NCBI GenBank assembly: GCA_013399015.1
Contig: VWZX01009100.1
Span: 496,001 to 560,000 of the forward strand
Source of the DNA: Galbula dea
Lineage: Eukaryota > Chordata > Aves > Piciformes > Galbulidae
Length of the DNA stretch: 64,000 nucleotides
Direction of reading: 5' to 3'
Shown piece by piece: positions 46,001 through 56,300 of this stretch. Both the position numbers and the translations under genes were made by a program. Positions within the stretch are counted from its first letter, which is position 1. Each line of letters starts with the position of its first letter. Under the pieces are notes generated by a model. That model saw only the letters and a program-made list of their open reading frames with translations. It was not told the origin of the DNA and made no database searches.

Positions 46001-46005
46001 GCAGC

Positions 46006-46019
46006 TAATCCCGGGATTA
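46006..46019. promoter_or_regulatory. Perfect palindromic bicoid-type site
   Basis: TAATCCCGGGATTA is a 14-base perfect palindrome made of two facing TAATCC sites, the core bound by K50 homeodomains (OTX, PITX, GSC, CRX). Paired inverted sites of this class are known to support dimer binding. Flanking DNA is less CNE-like than elsewhere, so chance occurrence is possible. Confidence 0.4.
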
Positions 46020-46124
46020 CAGAACAGCAGCAATTTAGGGCACAGCAAGTGAGGTATCAGAGGGGAAGACAGAAACATGGATCAGTGTCAAGAGGAAAGC
46101 TGCTACTGAACAGGAACAGGGAGC

Positions 46125-46450
46125 ACAAGGAAATCAACCTCCAGCCTGACCTGCAGGAGACGGAAAAGGGAGAAAGAAAACAGTGATTGATACAACAGAG
46201 TGTCAGAGGGAAGGGAGAGAGAGAGAAGGGGCAGCAGTGCCCTAGCAAGCAGGACAGAGGGAGGAGGAAAAGTAACAGAAAGAGAAGAGTGTGAAGAGTG
46301 TGTGATGCTGGGCACAGAGGAGAGCAGAATGAGAGCGAAGGGACAGAGAAATGAAGGAGCTGAGAGAAATCGAGGGCGGGAGGAAAAGAAGGAGAAAAGA
46401 GCAAGAATAGCCACGCAGCGAGGAGCACGCGGGCGAGGCAGAGCGCTGTA
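46125..46450. repeat. Polypurine tract
   Basis: About 325 bases of GA-rich plus-strand DNA, irregular. Minus-strand frames here (Ser/Leu/Phe-rich) and plus-strand Arg/Glu-rich frames are compositional. Similar in character to the tract at 17.7-18.3 kb. Confidence 0.85.
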
Positions 46451-49400
46451 ACCAGGGTTGTGAAGCATGAAAAGGGAAGAATCTGCCTGTTCCTTTCAGC
46501 GCTCGGAGCATGGCGCTCGGGGCTGACCTACACTGTGCCCGGCTGTGATCACGTTTTCAGGGCCACTGCCTGCAGATCCCAAACAATGCTGGGGAGCCTT
46601 TGAAGTCAGAGAAAGAAGCCGCAATGTGAACTGGGGACTTTTTTTTTTTGTTTGTTTCTCCCCCTTTTTTTTCCTTCTCCCCACCCCCATTTTTTTAAGG
46701 GCCCAGGGGAAGGAGGGAGGAAAAGGAAGGGCTGAAGTGGTGGGGGGAAGGTTGGGGGAGAGGTTGCATGGAGAAAACAGAGAGTTGCTCTCGGTAGGGC
46801 GTCCCGAAACGAGAGAGACAAAACGAAAACAAACAGTTTATGAGTAGGGCACATGCTGCCTGTGTCTGCATGCCCTGCGCTGCCGGCCCCCCGTGCTCCC
46901 AGGGAGGCTTCTGTTCCCCAGCAATGATGGATGGAGGCACAGGGCCATTCAGCCCTGCCATGTTACAGCAGCGGTATTTACATAACACTGGCCTTCCACC
47001 GGTCACCTCTGACACTGGCCAGCCCGGCTTTGGGGCCCCCTCCCACCCCAGCCAGCCCAGGCCCCTCTGATACCGCTAGTACCCAGCCTATGAGCACCAC
47101 GGTGGTGGGGGCGTGGGGGCCCCCACTGCTGCAGGGATGCTCTGAGCACAGACACAGCACAGTGAGTGCTCCTGGCACCTCTGAGGTTTTGTCCCACCAG
47201 ACAGAGGGCTCCTCGCCTTCCTTACCACCCCTGTCACCCCTGCCCAGGCCTGGTCTTACACTTGCCTTGGTGCCTGGGGAAGCAGAGGAGCAATGGGAGG
47301 GGTGGGATTTGGCAGCACGGCAGAGGGAATAGCACAGAGATGTGGGGAAGAGTGTGGGAACTCCTTGGGTGATGCACAAGGGAGCCCCATGGTAAGAAAG
47401 AGGCAAGGATAGCAGGAACTGCCTCAACATGGCAGGGACTTCTCACTGACCATCACCTGAGGTGGCAAGGGAGTCTCTTACTCAGCACATGGAGATGAGG
47501 TTTTTAAGAGAGGCGACCATCTTTCATTTCCCTGGGCTCTAGGCCTCTGACTCTTACCCACACAGCTCTCAAGAGACTGTGAAGTTGAGGAGTTTTTGCA
47601 GTAACACAGGCCATGAGATCTAGGTAAAGAGAAATCCCAGAATTCTGCTGGGAAAACAGAGCTGCTTCCATCCTACCAGCATGGTGCTGCAGTCTGAATA
47701 GATAAAACTGTGCCAGAGGAGGAGGAGAGCATGCACATCACTGTCTTAAATTATGTGAACTGAGCTCAGCAAAACCTCACAGTAGATGGAGACTGCATCC
47801 TATTCAGTGAAAGGACCTTATCCATCTCCCACCAGACCACATGGATGAAGATAAAGTGATACCCTCCTCACCCAAAGCTCTTACACACTTTTTTATCTGT
47901 AAAGATAGAGGCAGTGGAGAAGATACTGAGGAAAACCCACAGTGACAAAGCCAGGGGCCCAGAACAACTCATGAACAAAGACAAAGATGAGATTAGGACA
48001 CACATAGACCATGTCTGCATTAGACCTTCTTCTGTTTTCATCTCTCTTCACAGCTAACAACATTCCAACCCCAGAAGTTCTAGTGCAGACACAGACACTG
48101 CAGGCCATAAAATGTGAGAGACACACAGAGGAAAAGAGAACCCAGGAGGGTGTAGTGACATACCCATTGCAGGCTGAAGGCTCTCCTACCTTTCGGAGAT
48201 TTCAAGGCCTGGTTTCTTGCCTCGTTTTTAGCTCTGAATTCACTTCATCCTGGGGAGGGAAGAGAAAGTATCCAGTTAATGCACAGGGCACACCTGACCA
48301 AGAGCCAAGGCAGAGACACTCACAAAAGTTGGGTGAGAACACAGCTGCCAGCCAGGCCAGCACGGGGCATTCAGCCCTTACAGGGAACAAAGTGCTTTCC
48401 TGCTCCTCGCTGCCCTGTGCAGTCCACGCACACCATGAGACATTCAGCACTCCAGCACTTCACTGTGCAGGAGACTCTGAAAAAGGGTTGGGAATAATTC
48501 AGCATAGAGAGAGCAGCTATTGTTGGCCTGAATCCTGCTTCCCAGGTACCACAGACAGACCTCGTGCTGGTCTGCACCATACTTTGCCCACACATCCAAA
48601 GATGCCTTCTGTTCTATGCCAAATTTTTCCCTTCCCAAACTTCCCATTTCCTCTGCTGACCTCTCTTTCTTTTTTGTGCTAATGCTGAGGCCTCCCTTGC
48701 ACACCAAAGGGGTACAAGATGATGGGGTGCAGGACCGGGTCCCAGGGCACTGCATCCCCTCATCCAACTCATCTGTGCATCCTCCTTCCTGGAGAATGCA
48801 GAGAGCAAGGAGGAAAGAGAAAAGGGACAGGGGAAAAAAAGTCACAGCTAAACACATGAAAAGTAAATTGAATTATTTAAAACCATATGTTCCAAAAATG
48901 TGACAGAGCATAAAAGCCGTGCCGTGAGACTTCCGGAGGGGGTTATCCTGCACAGGCAGGGTGGGAGGGGAGCTCGCCGGAGGGGAAGGACTGCTCCACA
49001 GACAGCCAGGGACTTCCCTCTCCCAGAGCCGGAAAGTGGCAGAGAGCACGAGGTGGCTTCATGCACAGTGGCAAGGGTGCTTGGCCCATCCTGCGAGTCT
49101 CAGTTTTGCAACCCTGCCAAAACAGCTATCACAACTGCCCGAGACGTGGCAGGGAAATGAAAAACTGGCCCCAGGTCACACACAGTGAGCCCATGCCTAA
49201 ATCCAAGAGCCCCAACGCCAAGCACGGGCTCGCAGGGTGCCTCCCCCTCCAGGGTGCAGCAGCATGTGTCCTGATTCAGCTCCTTGGAGGGATCTCCTTT
49301 GAGCCCGTTGGAGAGCAAAAGTGAGAGGGTCTTGGCTCTGGGGACTCTGAGCTGCTGCTGTGGCTTAGCCCTGTGCTTTGGGGCCCTGGTACTCGTGCGT

Positions 49401-49635
49401 GCAGACGGCCTCCTCCCATCACTCACACTCCACCTCTGCCTGCATGCTGCGCCAAAGATAGATGCCTGATGTTGGCTAGGACCCAGAGCGGGAAGGAGCT
49501 GGTGAGATATCCCAGATGGATGGACAGACACAGAGCACAGGGAGCCTCTTGGGTGAGGAAGGTGCATAACCAGCCTGGCTCCCTCCTTTCCCACCCAGAT
49601 CCTGGTGCTAACAAGGCAGAGGGCACAGCTGGAGT
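46451..49635. other. Unique non-coding sequence
   Basis: About 3.2 kb. T-rich/pyrimidine patch at 46640-46700; a 14-base G/C palindrome GTGGGGGCCCCCAC at 47113-47126. A weak MIR-like order occurs at 49135-49215 (GGCAGGGAAATGAAAAACTGG, CCCAGGTCACACACAGTG, CCTAAATCCAAGAGCCCC). The 223-codon frame at 48011-48682 has no domain. No gene supported. Confidence 0.4.
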
Positions 49636-49639
49636 AACA

Positions 49640-49870
49640 GCTCCCCCACTCGAGGTCCTTCTCTCACCCTGGCACCCTCTGTCCTTCTGCCTCTCTCATC
49701 CCCTCTCCCACCTTTTTCTTCCCTTTGTTCTCCCTTTCTTCCTTGCTCTTCCCATCGCTTTCTCTGCCACACTTTCTTCTCCCCCTCCCTTTTGTTCTCT
49801 CCCTCTTTCCCAGCCTCTCTGCCTGTAACTCTCTCTGCCTGTAACTCTCTCTGCTTTCCTGGCTTCACTC
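49640..49870. repeat. Polypyrimidine tract with short tandem duplication
   Basis: About 230 bases of CT-rich plus-strand DNA. Within it a 16-base unit (GCCTGTAACTCTCTCT) is duplicated exactly in tandem at 49821-49852. Confidence 0.85.
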
Positions 49871-49904
49871 CCTCGCCCCTCTGCATGGTCAATTCTTGGC
49901 TTTG

Positions 49905-50145
49905 AGTTTTTGATTGTTGGTTTTTTTCTTTACTCCCCTTCTTTCAGCCGCAGCTTATCAATGATGCAAGAGGAATAACGCCAATTTACTTAGAATGTGT
50001 AATCCCCAAATCAGATTGGGGGATTGTATGAGGCAATATGACCTTGCATATGTCTCCATTAAAGCCAGCCAGGCCTCCTCTTGTATTCTGTGTTCCCAGT
50101 ACATATTTAGACAGATAACGCTAATTGTACTTGACATGTCCTCTT
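49905..50145. promoter_or_regulatory. Strong candidate CNE/enhancer with inverted repeat
   Basis: Complex sequence following a T-rich run. Words include CTTATCAATGATGCAAG, GCCAATTTACTTAG, AGCATATG-like TTGCATATGTC (POU/E-box), CTCCATTAAAGCC and CGCTAATTGTACTTG. A near-perfect inverted repeat, AATCCCCAA (50001-50009) facing TTGGGGGATT (50016-50025), places two TAATCC-like words head to head. It ends just before the minisatellite. Confidence 0.5.
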
Positions 50146-50271
50146 AAGGATGGACTCTTCCCTCCCCCAGCTCTGCTTCCCTGCCTGACAATGCGCCAGA
50201 GCAGAGCCTGCTGCCTTGCAGTGTGGCACAGAACAGCACCTGCGGGGCTGCCTGGTCTGGTGGCCATCCAG

Positions 50272-50472
50272 CACCATGTGCCCAGCTCCACTGCCGGAGC
50301 ACTGCCTGTCCTCCCTGGCACCGTGTGCCCAGCTCCACTGCCGGAGCACTGCCTGTCCTCCCTAGCACCATGTGCCCAGCTCTGCTGATGGACTGCAGGC
50401 TGTCCTCCCTGGCACCGTGTGCCCAGCTCCACTGCTGGAGCACTGCCTGTCCTCCCTGGCACTGTGTGCCTC
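50272..50472. repeat. Minisatellite, 47-bp unit, about 4.3 copies
   Basis: Copies begin at 50272, 50319, 50366 and 50413, with a partial fifth at 50460; spacing is exactly 47 bases each time. Each copy starts CACC(A/G)TGTGCCCAGCTC and ends with TGTCCTCCCTGG. Copy three is the most diverged (CTGATGGACTGCAGG in its middle). Both strands stay open through it although 47 is not a multiple of three, so a translated frame would rotate through three phases. Confidence 0.95.
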
Positions 50473-50479
50473 TGTGTGG

Positions 50480-51045
50480 GAATCAGGGCTGGCCAGCATG
50501 GGCTGGGCAAGGAGCAGGGGCAAGGTGAGCATTGCTGGGACTTACTTAATCTCAGATTACACACTGACAATCTTGGACTCTCCAGAAGAACAAGCGATGT
50601 GTGGCCACCTCTGAAGCCACGCGTGCAACCTCGCCCTGCTTACCCTACTGTCACCCTCCCTCCTCCTGCTCCTCCTTGCCTCCTCTCCGCCTCCTCATCC
50701 TCCTCTGTGGGGCCTCCTCTTTCATTTGCTCCAGCCCACAACTCTGCTTCAGGACACTATGGGCTGGCTCCTTCTCCTGAGTCAGAGGGAGATGAACCTT
50801 TTGGGGACAGGCCCCAACCACAACACAACACAACATCCTTCAGCAGAAAGGACAAAGCTCCAATGCACTCAGACAAAGACAGCAGACTTGTTCGCCATGA
50901 CCACCTCTGAAGCCTCCCTTCTTTCCAAGGAAGGGCTTCCACCCTGAGCCTCTCAGCTCCCACATCTGGGCATAAAGCTCTTTGGATAAATGTAACAGGC
51001 TACTGGCCTGTGGATCCCAGCTCCAGCTTCTGGGGAACATCATCA
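50480..51045. other. Unique non-coding sequence
   Basis: About 560 bases between minisatellite and CR1, with C/T-rich DNA at 50645-50710. No gene seen. Confidence 0.45.
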
Positions 51046-51048
51046 AGA

Positions 51049-51385
51049 AATCATAGAAGCACTGAATGGTTTGGGTTGGAAGGGACCTTTAAAGGTCATC
51101 TAGTCCAACCCCCCTGCAGTGGGCAGGGACATCTCCAACTAGATCACGTTGCTCACAGCCCTGTCCATCCTGACCTGGAATGGCTCCAGGGATCTACCAC
51201 CTCTCTGGGAAACCTAGGCCAGTGTCTCACCACCTTCAGAGTCAAAAATTTCTTCATTCTAGTGAGTCTAAATCTCCTCTTCTAGTCTAAAACCATCACC
51301 CCTTGTCCTGCCCCAACAGGCCATGCTAAGAAGTTTGTCCCCATCTTTCTCCTAAGCCCCTGTAAGTACGGAAGGGCTGCCTCTT
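51049..51385 (-). mobile_element. CR1 LINE, 5'-truncated 3' end
   Basis: The segment opens with AATCATAGAA, the reverse complement of the CR1 3' terminal (ATTCTATG)-type end. It continues through the characteristic ATGGTTTGGGTTGGAAGGGA, CATCTAGTCCAACCCCCCTG, GGGCAGGGACATCTCCAACT, CCACCTCTCTGGG and AATTTCTTCATTC blocks to about AAGCCCCTGTAAGTACGGAAGG. Element is therefore on the minus strand and truncated within or just upstream of its 3' region, which is usual for CR1. It has no reverse-transcriptase coding part and cannot move on its own. The best single clue that the genome is avian. Confidence 0.93.
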
Positions 51386-51519
51386 CCCCCTGCCTGCTAT
51401 GGAGCAGGCAAGCAGGATGCAGGAGGAGGAGAGGAGCTTACTCCAAGGAAACCAATGGATCCAAACTCTTTGCCAAAGTGGACTTGGATTTTTCCTTTCT
51501 TCCCCTTGACACAACATCC

Positions 51520-51860
51520 TAATTCGACTTTTTCAGTATCTTTCCTTCAACAACCTTTTTTCCTTCCTCCCCTTCCTACCCAGCAACTGCGCATTTATTA
51601 ATTCATGAGGCACTAATTAGTTCTTTGTTTAATTTTGTGTTAAACAGACTGACCGGAATGATAACGACTTGCAGCGTTGCATTACGGTCCCCAACCGCCC
51701 CTGTTTTCTGACAACAAGGGAGCGCAGTGAGACTGCCGTGATGAACCCCAATTCCCACTCCAGTTGCACTTCATTAAGTCAAAATGTGACAAGAAGCTTA
51801 GAGAGCAACTTTCAGATCGGATCGCACATAACAATTGGGCAGGAAACTTTCCGAGGGGGA
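51520..51860. promoter_or_regulatory. Strong candidate CNE/enhancer
   Basis: About 340 bases of complex sequence: CATCCTAATTCGAC, GCATTTATTAATTCATGAGG, CACTAATTAGTTC (palindromic ACTAATTAGT homeodomain site), TTTAATTTTGTG, TTGCATTACGG, CTTCATTAAGTCAAAATGTGAC and CACATAACAATTGGGC (SOX-like). The AT-rich first part and mixed second part read continuously with no repeat, despite the CR1 only 150 bases away. Confidence 0.5.
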
Positions 51861-54800
51861 AGCGGGAGAGGCGCTGGCAGCGGAGGCTGGCACCAGGCAC
51901 AATTCCCTGGTGTGCCTGCCTTAAAGGAGCCGGCTTGGGCTGCTGGCCCAGGGCACGTGCTGGCAGCCAGGGGTGCTGGGGGAGGAAGAGGAGAGGAAGG
52001 GCAGCAAGCCAAGCCAAATGAACAGCAGGGCAGGAGCCATCACTGCTTTCTGCTCCCCTTGGGTTCGTTCGCAACAATGGCTTGTGTTGGTTGCCTGCAG
52101 GATGTGTGGCTAAGGACCCCAGGTGGGATAATCCACCCAGAGAGGGCTCTGTGCCTCAGTTTCCCTCTCACAGCTCTGCAGTGAAAGAGCTGGTGATCCT
52201 CAGCTGCTATGCAATTGTCAAGAACTACACAATTGTAACGGAGTCCCCTAAGCTGCCACATATCTATCCAAAGAGCTTTATACCCAGATGTGGGAGTTGA
52301 ACTGCTCAGGGTAGAAGCCCTTCCTTGGAAAGGAGAGTCAAAATATTGGCACCCACATTCCTAAAATGAGAAGTGAAGGGACAGCTCTGGCAGTCAGGAG
52401 AGGGACAGCTACGCCCATGGGAAGGAGCTGTGCCTTCCTTTGACTCCGTGCAGCACCTAACACTGCATCAGCACTACTGACTTCTGAAACTGTCCCGATC
52501 GGTCTAGTATCAGCAATAAACCTGGTAGCCACAAAGCAAGTGCCTTTCACCCTGAGCTCAGTCCTGCAGGTGGGAATAGATCCACCTCAGCACTGCCAGA
52601 CCTGGAGCTCTCTGCTGAGTCCTGCAAGAGCCTTACTCATAGGAGCCTCGGCACAGAGTTTGGGCACATGGTCACACGTCTGGCCTGGCCCAAGCAAAAA
52701 CAGTCTGAGCATGACTTACTCCTTGGCACTGGCCAACGTGGGACTGACTGACAGACAACACAGCCTGGGGCACAACCAGGCTCAGCTGGACCTGTCCCAG
52801 TCCTACTGGCATACAGGGTATGGCCAACTCCTTGAGCCCCTTCTTGCTCACTGAAGTGCAGTGAAATGTCAACAACATATAAGACAGTAAAAAGGATCTT
52901 AAAACACCTCCTGAGAGGGCAGGTGGGTGTGAAAAGGGAAAGAGGACTTCCCAAGTGCACAGAACATGGAAGTTTTGCAAGGGTTCAAAATGCATCTTCT
53001 GCTATTACATGGACATCAGCTGTGGGCATAAGCCAAGATCACACAGAAGTGAAATGAGCTGAGAGGTCTCAAGGCCTTTTCTAGAAGTGTGTATTTTTCC
53101 ACACTTCTCTCTCATCCTTCTCCCTCTCTTCCCAGGAAAGGAAGACTCATCTCTACCATTGCTCTGCAGAGACACAAAGCTCAACTAAGGTCCAAAACAC
53201 TGACAAAGCCACATGAGGGACTCTCTCTTGAGGGTCGCATCAGGACTGGGGAGCACCACTTGAGCTGTGTGGGTGTGCACAGCAGTCCTGAACAGGGCAG
53301 AGGCAGAGGAGTGAGCACCACGACCAAAGCCTCTGTGCCTCGGGGGATGCCTGCACAGCATCAGCTTCTCCCTGCATTATCAGGATCTTCACCCAAGTGA
53401 GCTCTAAATGTACAAGTCTTTGGGGAAGGGACCAGGCTGCAGCAAGGTATCGCAGCATGGTGTTTGCCAGTACACTCACAGCTGAACACCACACAGATCT
53501 GCTAGCAGACGTGATTGTGCTGGCTTCCATCTTTCATGAATCTGGAATGCAGCAGGGACCTCTGTGACTGACAAAAAGGCTGTTCCTCCATGACAGAAAT
53601 CCCAGGAAGACACCAGATACCTCTGATTTCACTTCTACTTGTGCTCTGGATCTCATTAAAAGGCATATGCAGATATTAACACTCAGCTGGAGGATTGGAT
53701 CAGTGTCCAGAAAGGGCAAAAGCACCCATTAACGTCTGAAGCAAGGACAACTGAGAAGGTTTAGGATTGCTGGAGACACGAAACATCCTCTGCTGTCACC
53801 AGCTTGAGAAACTTTCTTGCTTTTGGAGAAAGGATGGAATATTCTGGCTGCTCTACAGATACAGTTTGGCCTTGTCATCTGCTGAGATGTTTCAGAACAA
53901 AGGGCAGATACAAACCCCATCTCTACTCTCTACGAGCCCAGCCTAGGCTGTGGGCAATGGACCCTGCCCAAGCACTGAAGCTGAGAAGAACGCAGCTCCC
54001 ATCTTCTCTGGAGAGAGGGGATGGGGAAGGGGCAAAGAAATGTCCTCAGACTGGCCCAAGTCTGGCATGAGCAGGGGGAGAAGCTGGTGAGCCAAAGTGA
54101 GGAACCAGCACGCTAGAAAGGGCAGACCAAAGGGCAGCTGAAGGACACCCTGAGTGTCCAAGGACAGAGGGCTGCTCAGGGCAAAATGCCTGGGCTGAAG
54201 GAGAGGGAAACTCCTGCTACCTCCTGTTTCCCCCTTTCTTGGCTGCCATTACAAGGCAACAGCAGTAGAGCGATGCAAACCAACTGCATCCACTGCCTGT
54301 TAGAGCTACACAACTGCCAGTGCTCTCAGCAAAGGTTTGTGCTGAAAATGAGGGTAACAAGCATCCAGAATAGGTCACAGTCTGCCCCTTCTTCCTAGAA
54401 CAACATGCTGAAATGTCCTAGACTCCATCCCCAATCCTCTTTAACCAGGAAAACTCTCCTCCCAAGATTACAGGCCCACTGCCCCCCTTCTCTTCCCCTC
54501 CATCTGGCTGGGAGCAGCCTGGGACCGAGTGCTCTTCCCAGCCCTGGGAGAACCCTGCAGTTTCTCTCTCATAAAAAAGAAAAATGGGAGCTATAAAAAG
54601 GCAAAGAAAAGAAAAGCAAAGCAAAGGGAAATCACTGCGAAGGAAGAAAAGAGCAAAGCCCCCCTTCCCTTCCACCCCTTCCCCATTACCTGCCTTTTAG
54701 CACTGGCTAGAGCCTCCTGCTTCATTGCTCCTGAGGACTCCCCCTTGGCATAGCACTCCCGGGGGAAATCCTGCCCTGCCTCTCACCCTTTCCCCCTCAG

Positions 54801-55215
54801 CTCAAACCTGTTGAGCGAAGCCCAGTCCAGCTCAACAAAGGTGATGAAAAAAAGGAGGAAAACTGGTGCTGGGCAGCAACAAAGGGACAGGAGCCATCCT
54901 GGAAGTAACCCTGCAGCTCAGTGCCCACTGGCTACCTCCGGAGTGCTGGAGCCCGGCATGGGACAGAGGGATGGGAGACAGCAGCCCTGCTGATCCCAAT
55001 CCACTGCAGGTCCCAGCTTTCCAGTACTGATGGCACTCAGGAGCAGGAAAGACCCCAGATCCCCAGCTCACAGTCCAGCACAGCAGGAAGGGGGGTGCCA
55101 AGGGAGAATCCCAAGGAGCTCACCTCCCACCCTGACATATGCACAGCACAGCATTCCCTGAGCTTGGCATTCAGGAGCCCTGGGCTGGCTCCTGCTAGTT
55201 TGCTGTCAGGCTGCC
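51861..55215. other. Unique non-coding sequence
   Basis: About 3.4 kb of ordinary DNA. A weak MIR-like patch on the minus strand occurs at 52145-52210 (CTGTGCCTCAGTTTCCCTC). A-rich/purine patch at 54565-54660. No gene, CNE-grade block or further mobile element recognised. Confidence 0.45.
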
Positions 55216-55219
55216 TAAG

Positions 55220-55258
55220 CAAACCAATTAAAACTAATCATTAATTATAAAAAAGAGA
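55220..55258. promoter_or_regulatory. Compact homeodomain-word cluster
   Basis: AACCAATTAAAACTAATCATTAATTATAA packs at least three TAAT/ATTA cores in about 35 bases, then passes into a purine tract. Suggestive of a homeodomain binding cluster, though too short to judge. Confidence 0.3.
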
Positions 55259-55380
55259 GAGAGGAAAAGACCCTGCACAAATGGAGAACTGGAAAGGGCA
55301 CGGGGAAAAGAAGGACAGGAGGGAGCAGAGTGAAAGAAGAGAGTTTGAGAAAGGGGTAGGAGAGAAGAAAAGGGCTTTTA
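55259..55380. repeat. Polypurine tract
   Basis: About 120 bases of GA-rich plus-strand DNA, irregular. Ser/Leu/Phe-rich minus-strand frames here are compositional. Confidence 0.85.
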
Positions 55381-55810
55381 AATCCCCACCACACAGCTCT
55401 GGATGAACGCAGCAGAAGGGCAAGTGACGTCCCAGGGCAGAGTGGGGAGAGGTGGAGGTGAGGGAAGCAGACGGGACCCGAGGGAAAAGACACAGTGCCA
55501 AAGATGACAAGGCACACGCAGTGGGAGCTGGCACCATCGACAGCCACGAGGCTGGCTCCAGGTTCCCTTGGCAGTCCCAGCCCCGGCAGGGCCTTGCCAC
55601 AGCCAGAGGGACAGGAGCTTTGGCAGAGGAGCAGGCACTTGCCAATCTGGGAAGACAGGGCAGAGGAGGAAGGTGCGGGGGGAGCAGAGCCAGGGATGTG
55701 CACGGGGCCTCGGGAGCGCTGTCCCTCTACCTCAGAGCTCTCTCGGAGCAAACGCCTCAGATGGGGATGAAAAATGGAGCATTTATGAAAAGCCCCTGAT
55801 TATGCAGCTT
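55381..55810. other. GC-rich unique sequence
   Basis: Ordinary GC-rich DNA leading into a CpG-dense patch. No gene recognised. Confidence 0.4.
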
Positions 55811-55814
55811 TGGC

Positions 55815-56080
55815 TGGGGCCCTGGCTCAGCGGCCGTGGCTCCCGCGGGCTCCCCATGAGCTCCGGTGGCAGAGATCCTCGGCAGCTGTCAGCGCAGCCC
55901 CCGCCGCCCCCCACCACCCCGTTTGTTCCCCGGCCCCGCACACACGCACGCTTCCCAAAGTCCCTTTTGAAGAGCCTCAGGCCCACGTCGGGCTGGCGGA
56001 TGGCGGAGAGGCGGGGGCAGTGCCATGGAAACGGGTCCTTTCCTGGGGAAACGCCGTCCCGGGTCCCCCCTCCTCATCCC
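55815..56080. promoter_or_regulatory. Small CpG-rich patch with RFX-like site
   Basis: About 260 bases with many CG dinucleotides (AGCGGCCGTGGCTCCCGCGG, GCCCACGTCGGGCTGGCGG). At 56019-56032 it holds AGTGCCATGGAAAC, an RFX X-box-like arrangement with one changed base in the left half site. May be a minor CpG island or GC-rich enhancer; no splice or start evidence for a gene. Confidence 0.4.
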
Positions 56081-56204
56081 CAGTGCCCCTTTTGAGGAGC
56101 TGTCAGGACCCTGAGTGAGTGTCACACGACCCAAGGACCAGGCGTGACCAAGCCTATTTTCTGCCCCAAATTTGATTGATTAAAAAACTTTTTAGGAAAA
56201 CCAT

Positions 56205-56300
56205 GTTAAAAGACAAAAAAAAAAAAAAAAGGAGGAAAGAAAAAAAAATTAAACAGAAAGGGACAAGGGGGGTTGGGGGAAAAGGGAAAGGGAAAGGCCT
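56205..56300. repeat. A-tract and purine-rich low complexity
   Basis: A16 at 56215-56230, a second A-rich run at 56238-56248, then G6, G5, G3, G3 tracts at 56267-56292 that could form a G-quadruplex. No flanking transposon recognised, so the A-run is not evidence of a retrotransposed copy. Confidence 0.85.

Noticed and set aside
47113..47126. Perfect G/C palindrome GTGGGGGCCCCCAC
   Set aside because: Short and within G/C-rich DNA where such palindromes arise readily; no associated feature.
48011..48682. 223-codon plus-strand frame
   Set aside because: No domain or codon-usage signal; neighbouring frames of similar length in other phases.
56215..56230. A16 run as a sign of a processed pseudogene or SINE tail
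   Set aside because: No upstream gene-like or SINE-like sequence, no target-site duplication seen.
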